A DNA stretch of 64,000 bases from Chloroflexota bacterium (GTDB taxonomy: Bacteria > Chloroflexota > Dehalococcoidia > Lucifugimonadales > Lucifugimonadaceae), in assembly GCA_018650845.1 (NCBI GenBank), contig JABIFF010000016.1, positions 124,001-188,000 on the forward strand, in the 5' to 3' direction. This document shows positions 17,963 through 26,125 of this stretch, one piece after another. The notes beneath the pieces were generated by a model that searched no databases, had not been told where the DNA came from, and worked only from the letters and a program-made list of their open reading frames with translations. Made by a program: the position numbers and the translations under genes. Within the stretch, counting starts at the first letter, position 1, and every line of letters starts with the position of its first letter.

Positions 17963-19876
17963 CTACGGTGTTTCGAGCTCGCCGTTGTCTTCTGCATCGA
18001 GTTCGTCTAGCTCGTCGAGCAGTTCATCGCCATCATCCACAAATTCAGGACCGCTATCGCTTTCGCCAGACTTGCGGAAAGCTTTTACTCCGGCTGCAAG
18101 ACCAACTTGCCACGCCTTGGTTTCTCGACGAAGGGCGGTGCGGAATCGACTGCCGTATTCGCCGACTTTGCGGAATTTCTTCTGCCGCCTTCGAACCAGC
18201 GTTTTCGTGTTCTTACCGGCCAGTTCTGAAAGTTCTCGCATTAGGGATCGTTTTAGTAGGCGAGCGGTCTCGTCAGGCGAGCCGTGCGCTCCCGATTCTG
18301 GCTCTGGAACGATATCGTCGACGATTTCCATTTCGACACAGTCGACGGACGTTAGTTTTAGCGCTCGTGCGATATCTGAAGCCTTGCCGGGATCGCTCAT
18401 CTCAGCTTGAGCGCCGCGTTCGGGTTCAATAGGCGTGTAGATGGCGTTTTCCAGCATTAGTACGCGGTCAGCGAGTCCGAACGCTAGGGCTGCTTCGGAT
18501 CCACCTTCGCCGATGAGTATCGACAGCGTGGGCGTTTTTACTCTGCCCATTTGATCGATCATTCTGGAGATAGCGCTGGCAAGTCCGCGTTGTTCCATGT
18601 CGATACCGAGCCGAGGGCCGGGTGAGTCGACAATGGTCACGACGGGGATTTTAAATGTCTCGGCGAGAATCACGCCTCGTCGGGCTTTTCGGAATCCGCC
18701 CGGCGTTATTTCGCCCATCCTTGGACCTGGAGAATCTTCGTCTGTAGTCGTGGATTTCTGCTGAGCGATGATCATTACGCTTTGGCCGCCGAGCCTGGCG
18801 AGTCCGACAATTACCGACGGATCATCGGTGTAGACGCGGTCGCCATGCAGTTCGAAGAAATTGGCGAATACGTTGTCGATATAGAAGCGTGCTCTTGGTC
18901 GGTCGGGGCGACGAGCCAGCTTGACCATCTCCCATGCTTCACGAGGTCGTATGGCTACGTTGTCGGTAGCTATTCGACGTGAAGAGGTGAGCCTGAATTC
19001 AGGTGAAATTAGGTCGAGAACTGAAGCTAGTTCGTGCTTCAGGCTGTCACGTTCGATGATGGCATCGACGTGTCCACGTTCGAGATAGGCTTCAGCTGTG
19101 TGCTCTGTGTCGGCGCGTTTGCCTTCGATTTCGCGTAGATCGCCAAGAGGAGCGAATCCGATGTGCGATCCCGGCTCTGCAAAGATGATGTCGGCCATTG
19201 AGGCGAAGCTGCCGAGAACCTGGCCTGTCGATGGGTTGCTGAGCGAGACGATGAACGCCTGCCCTTTGTCGCGAAGTCCACGTGCAGCGAGCGTTGTTTT
19301 CGCCATCTGCATCAACGAAAGAACGCCTTCTTGAATGCGGGCGCCGCCGGATGTGACCATTGCGACGCAGGGCATTTTCTTGCGGGCTGCGAGTTCGAGA
19401 GCGAGGGTTACTTTTTCGCCGACTACGACTCCCATGGAACCGCCCAGAAAACTGGAGTCGAGAACGATTACAACGACTGGAGTGCCGCCAATGGAGCAGG
19501 TTCCGGTTACTGCAGCTTCAGATAGGCCGGTTCGGGTCTGGTCTTGCAGTAGGCGAACTCTGTAGGAAATTCGTGGTGAGAATTCGAGCGGGTCGAGCGA
19601 CTGAATCCACTTACTTGTCTCTTTGAAACTGCCTTCATCTGCGATTGCGGCGATTCGTCGGCGCGCTGAGATCGTGTAGTGGTAGCCGCATGTGGGACAG
19701 ACTCGAAGTCGGCGGTATTTGGTGGAAGAAGATAGATCGGCTCCGCACGACAGACACGCTTTTCGAGGCTGTTCAAGATTTAGAGAGTCGAGTTCCTCCG
19801 TCAGCTTCGCAAGTGCATCGTCGTCTTGCGGCTGATCGTCATCTTGTGGGAATAGAGGGGTTACGTTCTCTGGCAA
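17963..19876 (-). CDS. accDA: Acetyl-CoA carboxylase carboxyltransferase, fused beta and alpha subunits
   Basis: A 637-residue fusion. The N-terminal half is AccD, with the four-Cys zinc ribbon (Cys41, Cys44, Cys60, Cys63) and the crotonase-like core (GGARIQEGVLSLMQMAKT). The second half from about residue 310 is AccA (SPGPRMGEITPGGFRKA; GEGGSEAALAFG). Together they move carboxyl from carboxybiotin to acetyl-CoA to make malonyl-CoA, the first step of fatty acid synthesis. In E. coli these are separate genes. The last 90 residues add a basic then very acidic tail (DELLDELDELDAED) outside the catalytic domains. accB and accC are not in this window, but bioY (biotin uptake) and fabD/acpP are. 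Confidence 0.93.
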   Translation of the reverse strand: MPENVTPLFPQDDDQPQDDDALAKLTEELDSLNLEQPRKACLSCGADLSSSTKYRRLRVCPTCGYHYTISARRRIAAIADEGSFKETSKWIQSLDPLEFSPRISYRVRLLQDQTRTGLSEAAVTGTCSIGGTPVVVIVLDSSFLGGSMGVVVGEKVTLALELAARKKMPCVAMVTSGGARIQEGVLSLMQMAKTTLAARGLRDKGQAFIVSLSNPSTGQVLGSFASMADIIFAEPGSHIGFAPLGDLREIEGKRADTEHTAEAYLERGHVDAIIERDSLKHELASVLDLISPEFRLTSSRRIATDNVAIRPREAWEMVKLARRPDRPRARFYIDNVFANFFELHGDRVYTDDPSVIVGLARLGGQSVMIIAQQKSTTTDEDSPGPRMGEITPGGFRKARRGVILAETFKIPVVTIVDSPGPRLGIDMEQRGLASAISRMIDQMGRVKTPTLSILIGEGGSEAALAFGLADRVLMLENAIYTPIEPERGAQAEMSDPGKASDIARALKLTSVDCVEMEIVDDIVPEPESGAHGSPDETARLLKRSLMRELSELAGKNTKTLVRRRQKKFRKVGEYGSRFRTALRRETKAWQVGLAAGVKAFRKSGESDSGPEFVDDGDELLDELDELDAEDNGELETP

Positions 19877-20027
19877 AGCGGTGCTTTGAGTTCCTAGTCT
19901 CGCCGATTCTGGAATGGGTCGCTGAATTGCGAGCCGTGTTGATTCATTCTAAGCGAGGAAGCGTTACCAATACGGTGGATCGCAACCTGCTAGCGGTGGT
20001 TGGTAGGCATCCTCATTAAGAGGTGTT

Positions 20028-22424
20028 CTACAGAACCGGCCTAGGTTTGCCGGGTTCGCCGGCGCCTACTACGCCTTCGTCTTCCAGTTCGTCCATGAGA
20101 CGGGCTGCGCGTGGGTATCCGATGCGGAGTCGGCGTTGTAGTAGCGACACTGAGAGCGTCTTTTGCGAGCTTGCAAGATTGGCGGCTTGATCGAATAGCG
20201 AATCACCATCGGCGGCACTAGACGATGTTCCGTTCTCTGCTCCAACGTCATCGAACGTTACTACTAGTTCAGGTAGGGGTGGTCCGCCCATGTTTTGCCA
20301 AGCAGTAACCACCCCTTCGATTTCGTTGTCGTTCAGGAATGCGCCCTGAACACGTGAAGGCTTTGGTTTGTCGATCGGCATGTAGAGCATGTCGCCCCTG
20401 CCCAGCAGCTTTTCGGCTCCGACTGAATCGAGAATAGTGCGGGAGTCGATTTGCGACATCACTGCAAAAGAAATTCGACTTGGGAAGTTGGCTTTGATGA
20501 GCCCGGTTACAACATCGACTGACGGGCGCTGAGTGGCCACAACGAGGTGAACGCCGGTGGCACGCCCAAGTTGTGCTAATCGCACCAGCAGACGCTCTAC
20601 GTCGCCAGCAGCGGTGAGCATGAGGTCGGCAAGTTCGTCCACGAGTATAACCAGGTAGGGCATCTTTTCGGACATCTTGTCGTTGTACGAAGCGATGTTC
20701 TTTACGCCGGCTTGTTCTAGCTGGCGGAATCGACCCATCATTTCGTCGACGAGCGACTTTAGAACGATGACTGCTCTATCGGCTTCAACGATGACCGGGT
20801 GGTAGAGATGCGGTATGCCTTGATACGGAGTGAGTTCGACTCGCTTGGGGTCGATCATGACTAGGCGCAATTCGAGCGGCGTCTTCGACATGATCAGGCC
20901 GGTGATGATCGAGTTCATGCACACGCTTTTACCTGAGCCGGTTGAACCAGCGACGAGTGTGTGCGGCATTTTTGAAAGATCGGCCATCACCGGATTTCCG
21001 CCGCTACCGAGTCCTAGTGGGACTGGAAGTGCGGCTGTTTTGGAGAAATCGCTCCACTCAGGGGAATCCATTACGGATCGCAAAGTGACTTGCGTTGGGT
21101 GGGCATTCGGTACTTCGATACCTACGACCGATTCTCCGGGTACGGGAGCTTCGAATCGAAGGTTCGGTGATGCGAGCGCGAGGGCGATATCTTTTTCTCG
21201 GTTGAGAATTGTGTCGACTCGAACCCGCTGACCGCCGGTGTTCTCTTCCGAGCGGCCTTTCCAGCCAGGGCTAAGTCCGTACATAGTGACTGTTGGGCCC
21301 TGTCGAACTTGGTCGACACTGACGTCGATGCCGAATTGGCTGAGTGATTCTTCGACTCGTTTGCTGGTTGAGTCGATTTCTTCTTGAGTAATTCCGCCGG
21401 GCTTGGCTATTGCCAGCATTTCGGGATCGGGGAGGTGCCACGGGTAGCGGTGCGCTGCCGAGTAGTCGGGCAGTGGTACGTCGGCTTCTTCAGATTCTTC
21501 AACTTCGGTTGGAGTTGGATATGCGACGGTAACAGGTGTGGCGGGATCCTCTGGGAGACGATCTACGTATTTTTCTAGTTCAGATTTTTCGGTATTTTCG
21601 GTAGCGACTGTTGTTTCATCACTGGCTGAGTTCACAACTGGGTCAGCTTGTTCAGATGAAGGTTTTGCTTGTACTGCTGCGAGGGCGACTGCTTCGTTTT
21701 CGGCGTCGATCTTCGCTTGCGCGGCTTGGTCGGCGTCGAACTCTGCGAGGTCGGCTTTTTGCATTGCCTTGACTTCAGCTCGCTCTTTTCGCCACGCACC
21801 GAATTTCTGTGAGAGATTTCGCACACCAACGGTGATCACGGCGAACACGACGATGATTCCACCGAGTAGGCTCGATCCTGATCGCTTTGCCAGTTGTGGC
21901 GAGGCGATTACGAATGCGATGAGTAGAAGCGCAATGATTCGAACCCAAGCGATTGCGTACTCGCTCATGGTTACGTCGAATCGATCCCATTCGAATGGGA
22001 GGCGCGATATCGCCATGCCGACATCGCCACCAAAAGTTTCGCCACTAAACGCAGCGAGGGGTGCGTAGAAGATACCGAGTCCGCCAGATATAGCGGTGCT
22101 CAGAGCGAGTGAGGAAACAATCCATCGCCATTTTGCGAATAGTTTCGCTCGATTGAACAGAATCAGGAAGAGTGTGACAACGAGCCAGAGGCCGAGCGGG
22201 ATTGCCGACCAACCGACTAATTTGCCCGCATAATCCTGAAATCCGAAGTAGGCGACTGCTGCGATGGCAGCGAGTGCTACTACGAACCAAACTTGTGCGG
22301 GTGCCGCAACCAGAAGTCGACCGACGATTTTCGCCAGCGAACCGAACATTCGTCCAATTTTGACGAGCGGGTTCGAGCCAGACTTGCTGGCTTTCGACTT
22401 CTTAGTTGTGGGTTTAGACGTCAA
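20028..22424 (-). CDS. ftsK: DNA translocase FtsK/SpoIIIE
   Basis: A 798-residue protein. The N-terminus has about four TM segments, then comes a Glu/Ala/Pro-rich linker. The motor domain has Walker A AGSTGSGKS near residue 492 and Walker B LVILVDELADL. The C-terminal 65 residues are the gamma winged-helix domain (LLQRRLRIGYPRAARLMDEL) that reads KOPS/SRS-like sites. It pumps DNA through the division septum to clear and resolve chromosomes. The start is TTG at 22424, overlapping the end of the RNase J gene by 11 bases, so the two are probably cotranscribed and coupled. Confidence 0.95.
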   Translation of the reverse strand: MTSKPTTKKSKASKSGSNPLVKIGRMFGSLAKIVGRLLVAAPAQVWFVVALAAIAAVAYFGFQDYAGKLVGWSAIPLGLWLVVTLFLILFNRAKLFAKWRWIVSSLALSTAISGGLGIFYAPLAAFSGETFGGDVGMAISRLPFEWDRFDVTMSEYAIAWVRIIALLLIAFVIASPQLAKRSGSSLLGGIIVVFAVITVGVRNLSQKFGAWRKERAEVKAMQKADLAEFDADQAAQAKIDAENEAVALAAVQAKPSSEQADPVVNSASDETTVATENTEKSELEKYVDRLPEDPATPVTVAYPTPTEVEESEEADVPLPDYSAAHRYPWHLPDPEMLAIAKPGGITQEEIDSTSKRVEESLSQFGIDVSVDQVRQGPTVTMYGLSPGWKGRSEENTGGQRVRVDTILNREKDIALALASPNLRFEAPVPGESVVGIEVPNAHPTQVTLRSVMDSPEWSDFSKTAALPVPLGLGSGGNPVMADLSKMPHTLVAGSTGSGKSVCMNSIITGLIMSKTPLELRLVMIDPKRVELTPYQGIPHLYHPVIVEADRAVIVLKSLVDEMMGRFRQLEQAGVKNIASYNDKMSEKMPYLVILVDELADLMLTAAGDVERLLVRLAQLGRATGVHLVVATQRPSVDVVTGLIKANFPSRISFAVMSQIDSRTILDSVGAEKLLGRGDMLYMPIDKPKPSRVQGAFLNDNEIEGVVTAWQNMGGPPLPELVVTFDDVGAENGTSSSAADGDSLFDQAANLASSQKTLSVSLLQRRLRIGYPRAARLMDELEDEGVVGAGEPGKPRPVL

Positions 22425-24087
22425 TGGCGCTTGTGATGATCAGTGGACGCCGTTTGGTTCGGCGGCCCAAGAAACTTCCAACAGTTGTTCGAACAACATC
22501 TTCGAGTTCGCCCCACTCTATTGGCTTTTTCAAATGTTGGTCAAGCACAGGAGTGAGAGCGTCTTCAGTTTCGCGTAATAGACCGTCGGCGTCCTCTACG
22601 TGAACGAAACCAGCTGAGACGATTTTTGGTCGGCCCACAAGTGAGCCATCGACGGTATCTCGTGAGAACGCCACTGTGACGACTCCGTTGTGCTGGAGCG
22701 AGCGGCGTTCAATTACTACGTTGCCTGATTCGTCCCACATGCCGAGTCCGTGAACAAAGATGTGACCAGCTTCGATGTGATCGATCACTTCGCCGGAGTT
22801 TTTGTCCATTTCAAGAACATCGCCATCGGTGAGAATGAACGCATTCTCGGGGGCAACACCAGTCGTGACGGCAAGATCGGCGTGGGCTTTGAGCATTCGG
22901 TATTCACCGTGAACTGGCACAAAGTATTTTGGTCGGGTTGCGTTGAGGAGCATTCGAAGCTCTTCTTTGCGAGCGTGGCCAGGCACGTGTGTGCGAGTTT
23001 CGTGGTTTGTGATTACTCGAGCACCAAGCCGAACGAGTTCGTTGATCGAATCGTTTACCGGAACTTCGTTTCCGGGAATGGTGCTAGCGGACATGATGAT
23101 GGTGTCGTCGTCTTGAATTCGGATGTCTCGGTGATCGTTGCGAGACATTCGAACGAGTCCAGACTGTGGCTCGCCCTGGCTTCCAGTGGTCAAGATCAAA
23201 ACTTTGTCGCCGGGAAGACTGTTTGCTTCACCAGCAGAGATGAGTAGATCGCCTGGAATATCGAGATGGCCGAGATCGCGACCGGTTTTGGTGTTGTTGA
23301 TCATGCTGCGACCAAGTACGCAGAGCTTGCGCCCGTGCTTGATGCAGGCATCGGCAACGATTTGAATTCGAGCAATCTGCGAGGCGAAGCTGGATACGAT
23401 TACTCGATTTTCAGCTGCTCCAATGATCCCGGGCAGGTTTTCGACAACTTCACGATCGGAAGGCGAGTAGCCCTCTTCTTCGGCGTAGGTCGAGTCGGCC
23501 ATTAGCAGAAGTGCGCCGTCCTGACAGATGTCAGCCAAAACTCCGAGGTCGGACGGAGGTCCAATAACAGGAGCGTTGTCGAGTTTGAAGTCACCTGTGT
23601 GAATTACGACTCCGGCTGGAGTTGTAATTGCGATTCCGGTTGAATCGGGAACTGAGTGGCAGACTGCGAACCATTCGACTTCTAGTTCGCCGATTTCGTG
23701 TTGTTCACCTGGGTGAATTACTTTGAGTTCGGCCTCGTCGCGCATTCGCGCTTGGCGTAGCTTGTCGTGGAGCAGTGCTTCGGCCATTGCCGGAGCATAG
23801 ACGGGTACGTTGACCCGTTTTAGGAAATGTGGAACGGCGCCGATGTGATCTTCGTGGCCGTGTGTGATTAGTAGCGCTCGAACGCGGTCGGCGTTCTCTT
23901 CCAGATAGTCAATATCAGGAATGACGACGTCGATTCCGGGCATGTTCCATTCAGGGAACAGCACACCAGCGTCGATCACTACGATGTCGTCGACGGTCTC
24001 GAGGACCATCATGTTTTTGCCGATCTCGCCGAGACCGCCAAGTGGTAAAACGCGAATCCATGGCGCGTTGTTGTTTTTTGATGTCAT
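22414..24087 (-). CDS. rnj: Ribonuclease J (beta-CASP metallo-beta-lactamase)
   Basis: A 557-residue protein of the RNase J family. The zinc motif THGHEDHIG (residues 75-83), an HTGDFKLD motif and the beta-CASP segment are visible. The C-terminal domain follows the usual arrangement. It acts as a 5'-3' exonuclease and endonuclease in mRNA decay and rRNA maturation. It is first in a pair with ftsK. Because one gene only is present here, J1 versus J2 cannot be decided. Confidence 0.95.
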   Translation of the reverse strand: MTSKNNNAPWIRVLPLGGLGEIGKNMMVLETVDDIVVIDAGVLFPEWNMPGIDVVIPDIDYLEENADRVRALLITHGHEDHIGAVPHFLKRVNVPVYAPAMAEALLHDKLRQARMRDEAELKVIHPGEQHEIGELEVEWFAVCHSVPDSTGIAITTPAGVVIHTGDFKLDNAPVIGPPSDLGVLADICQDGALLLMADSTYAEEEGYSPSDREVVENLPGIIGAAENRVIVSSFASQIARIQIVADACIKHGRKLCVLGRSMINNTKTGRDLGHLDIPGDLLISAGEANSLPGDKVLILTTGSQGEPQSGLVRMSRNDHRDIRIQDDDTIIMSASTIPGNEVPVNDSINELVRLGARVITNHETRTHVPGHARKEELRMLLNATRPKYFVPVHGEYRMLKAHADLAVTTGVAPENAFILTDGDVLEMDKNSGEVIDHIEAGHIFVHGLGMWDESGNVVIERRSLQHNGVVTVAFSRDTVDGSLVGRPKIVSAGFVHVEDADGLLRETEDALTPVLDQHLKKPIEWGELEDVVRTTVGSFLGRRTKRRPLIITSAIDV

Positions 24088-24186
24088 ACGTTTGAAATGA
24101 TGCCAGCGTGAATGTTACGGGGGCACTACGCGTGAGTTACTGGGCTGTTTTTACAGACAGTGTTTCTCGTTCTATTTGCGTAGTGT

Positions 24187-24996
24187 TTAGAACATTCCTA
24201 GTTGGCGATCTCCTTTTTCTTTTTCTGTAGTTTCGTTCGTTAATAAAGGTTCAGATTTGTTGGCTTCGGCCTCGTTGTTGTTCGGGGCTTCGGCTGTTTG
24301 GCTTGAAGGCCGGTTAGATTCTTCTTGTTCGTTCGAGTTTGTATCTGTATCTATTTCTGGGTTCGTTGTTCGAGTAGATGCTCGCAGTGCTTCGGGAAGT
24401 TTGAGAACGTCTTTTTGAAGCTCTCGTTTGATGGCAGGGTTTCTGAGTCCTGCGGCTGGGTGGTACAGCGGGAATAGGATACGGCCTTCCCATTCGAGAA
24501 TTTTGCCGTGGTCTTCCGAGATTTTACCTTTTGGGTAGTACCTGAGCATCGATACCCGACCCAATGTGACTATTACTTTAGGGTCTAGCAGTTCCAGTTG
24601 TCGCTCTAAATAGGGACGGCATGCGGCGACTTCGTCGGGTAGTGGGTCTCGATTATCGGGTGGTCGGCACTTTACGACGTTGGTAATGAATACGTCGTCG
24701 CGGCTGAGTGGGACTTCTGCGAGTAGTTCATCGAGGAGTTTTCCTGATCGGCCGACGAACGGTAGTCCTTGTTGATCTTCATTGAATCCGGGTCCTTCAC
24801 CGATGATGAGGATTCCGCCGGATGGCGATCCGCTTCCGGGAACTGCGTTCGTTCTGGTTCCGTGGAGGGCGCAGTTGGTGCAGGAACTGACTGCGGTTGC
24901 GAGTTCGTCGAGGGTGTTCCAGCGATTTTTACTGGGTTCGGTTTTGGTCAAAGTGTGGCGATCAGTAGCGAGGGTGTGTCCGGGTGCGGACGACAA
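24187..24996 (-). CDS. udg: Uracil-DNA glycosylase, family 4 (Fe-S type)
   Basis: A 269-residue protein. Cysteines 39, 42, 110 and 126 fit the [4Fe-4S] site of family-4 UDGs. The catalytic motif A is GEGPGFNEDQQGLPFVG and the C-terminal motif is LYHPAAGLRNP. It removes uracil from DNA in base excision repair. The C-terminal 75 residues are a polar, Asn/Glu/Thr-rich low-complexity extension ending DRQLGMF, and have no counterpart in the core fold. The final QLGMF-like segment resembles a beta-clamp-binding peptide, which is inference only. The longest start is TTG 24996. Confidence 0.9.
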   Translation of the reverse strand: MSSAPGHTLATDRHTLTKTEPSKNRWNTLDELATAVSSCTNCALHGTRTNAVPGSGSPSGGILIIGEGPGFNEDQQGLPFVGRSGKLLDELLAEVPLSRDDVFITNVVKCRPPDNRDPLPDEVAACRPYLERQLELLDPKVIVTLGRVSMLRYYPKGKISEDHGKILEWEGRILFPLYHPAAGLRNPAIKRELQKDVLKLPEALRASTRTTNPEIDTDTNSNEQEESNRPSSQTAEAPNNNEAEANKSEPLLTNETTEKEKGDRQLGMF

Positions 24997-25059
24997 TGCT
25001 GACGTTGGGTAGGTGTGTTCAAGTTATCACACTGGTGTTAGGGCATTAGTTTTTTTGTC

Positions 25060-25078
25060 GCTCCTCCTCGCAATGACA
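25060..25078. repeat. Single arm of the CATTGCGAGGAG repeat family
   Basis: CTCCTCCTCGCAATGACAG matches the right arm of the element at 516-678 with one extra CTC unit. It lies between the uracil-DNA glycosylase gene and a terminator. Confidence 0.5.
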
Positions 25079-25097
25079 GGGTGCGAGCAATTTCCAT

Positions 25098-25146
25098 AAA
25101 AAAAAACGAGCCTCCACCGCAAGCATGACGGTTTGCGGTGGAGGCT
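25098..25146 (-). terminator. Strong intrinsic terminator
   Basis: AGCCTCCACCGCAA (25109-25122) and TTGCGGTGGAGGCT (25133-25146) form a perfect 14-bp stem. On the minus strand CG and nine Ts follow. It ends whatever is transcribed leftward through 25150-25300. Confidence 0.9.
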
Positions 25147-25300
25147 ATCCCGCGTCTGACGGGTAGATTGGCCGGTGTACTCAAAACCCATCTCGAACCT
25201 GGGAGGTGAGATGGGCCTGAGCCCCGAAGGTGCAACTGCGGGCAGATGTTTGCTGCCTTCGGGCGGTTGGAACTAGCGATTGCTAGAGAGGTAATCGCAT
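25147..25300 (-). ncRNA. Candidate structured RNA, family not recognised
   Basis: Between the lipoprotein stop (25303) and the terminator (25098-25146) there is no ORF, but stems follow one another. They are GCGATT/AATCGC (25276-25281 with 25293-25298), CCCGAAGG/CCTTCGGG (25223-25230 with 25256-25263) enclosing GCAG/CTGC, CCCATCTC/GAGATGGG (25187-25194 with 25208-25215), and CCCG/CGGG (25149-25163). All stems read equally on the plus strand, but only the minus strand ends in a T-run. It may be a stand-alone small RNA or a structured 3' UTR of the lipoprotein gene. I did not match it to 6S, SRP, tmRNA, RNase P or a riboswitch. Confidence 0.45.
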
Positions 25301-25302
25301 GC

Positions 25303-25901
25303 TCAATTGAATGGGTTGTTAGGTCCGGCACATACGACAGACGTGCTGTACCACTCACCATTGATCTCTTTCCACCACCAACCCCATTCTTCAGTCAATA
25401 AAGTGTCGTAACTGTAGACAGCGAATAAGGTTTGAACGGTACCGTCGTCATAACTCTTGAACGCAATACTTCGGGCATTAAACGAGTCGTACGTAAACCC
25501 GGGTAAGGCTGCCCCCAAGATGCCTCCTCCATCCCAAAACCGGCAAGTTTGTTCCAGGTTGACTGTTTGTTTTCCCAATTGCCTGGGGGGCAGGTTCGCG
25601 TGAACGACTCGTAATCTCGGGTGTTCATCGCCCTTACTTGAGTTTCGAACACTGCCAGAATTTTTTCGTTGTCTGAGCCCGGTTCTGGTACTTCGAGTGT
25701 AGTTACAGCCACTTCGGGTATCGGTATGACAGTTGGTTCGGGCGTTGGCTCTGGCGTAGGCGTTGGAGCCGGTGTTGCTGTCTCGGCAGAATTGCCGCTT
25801 GCAGATTCATCGCTGCCGCCGCATGCCGATAGCATCAGTGCGGCGATTAGCACGAGGGCGATGCCGGTAATGTTTCGTATCGAGCGTAATTTAGTATTCA
25901 T
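25303..25901 (-). pseudogene. Lipoprotein gene interrupted by a frameshift at a C6 run
   Basis: The first frame from ATG 25901 gives a signal peptide with lipobox LMLSAC (Cys27), a Pro/Thr/Glu linker and a region QVRAMNTRDYESFTRTC typical of small NTF2-like exported proteins. It then runs out of frame. The continuation lies in the next frame, down to a TGA at 25303: FWDGGGILGAALPGFTYDSF, then SYDTLLTEEWGWWWKEINGE. Both frames read well if the G6 run at 25585-25590 (C6 on the coding strand) had one more base. It may be a true pseudogene, a slippage site or a sequencing error. The function is unknown. Confidence 0.65.
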
Positions 25902-26038
25902 GTTGCACCTTTTTGTCTATTGCGATGAGTTACCGCAGATAACTAGACAAGTTGGTGCAATTTCACCAATTGAGCATCCTCATATTTGATGTTCTTTTGA
26001 GAGGACTTTGATCGCGAAGGAATGGAGTTGCCAGCTGC

Positions 26039-26060
26039 GTGTAGTCATATATGACTACAC
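26039..26060. promoter_or_regulatory. Perfect 22-bp palindrome, candidate operator
   Basis: The half-site GTGTAGTCATA is followed directly by its exact inverse. It lies 66 bases left of the LAL regulator stop codon and 138 bases upstream of the lipoprotein start at 25901. No T-run follows on either strand, so a dimeric regulator's binding site is more likely than a terminator. Confidence 0.55.
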
Positions 26061-26125
26061 CTGTGCAGAGGGAGATTGGAACTGAAACTCCGTAAGCGGT
26101 GATTCGCATCGCACTGAGATTACGC

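Noticed and set aside
25187..25240. Plus-strand similarity to the 5S rRNA CCCAT..CGAAC..GGAAG region
   Set aside because: The helix III pairing expected for 5S does not form here, while CCCATCTC/GAGATGGG makes a different perfect stem, and no 5S-like ends exist.
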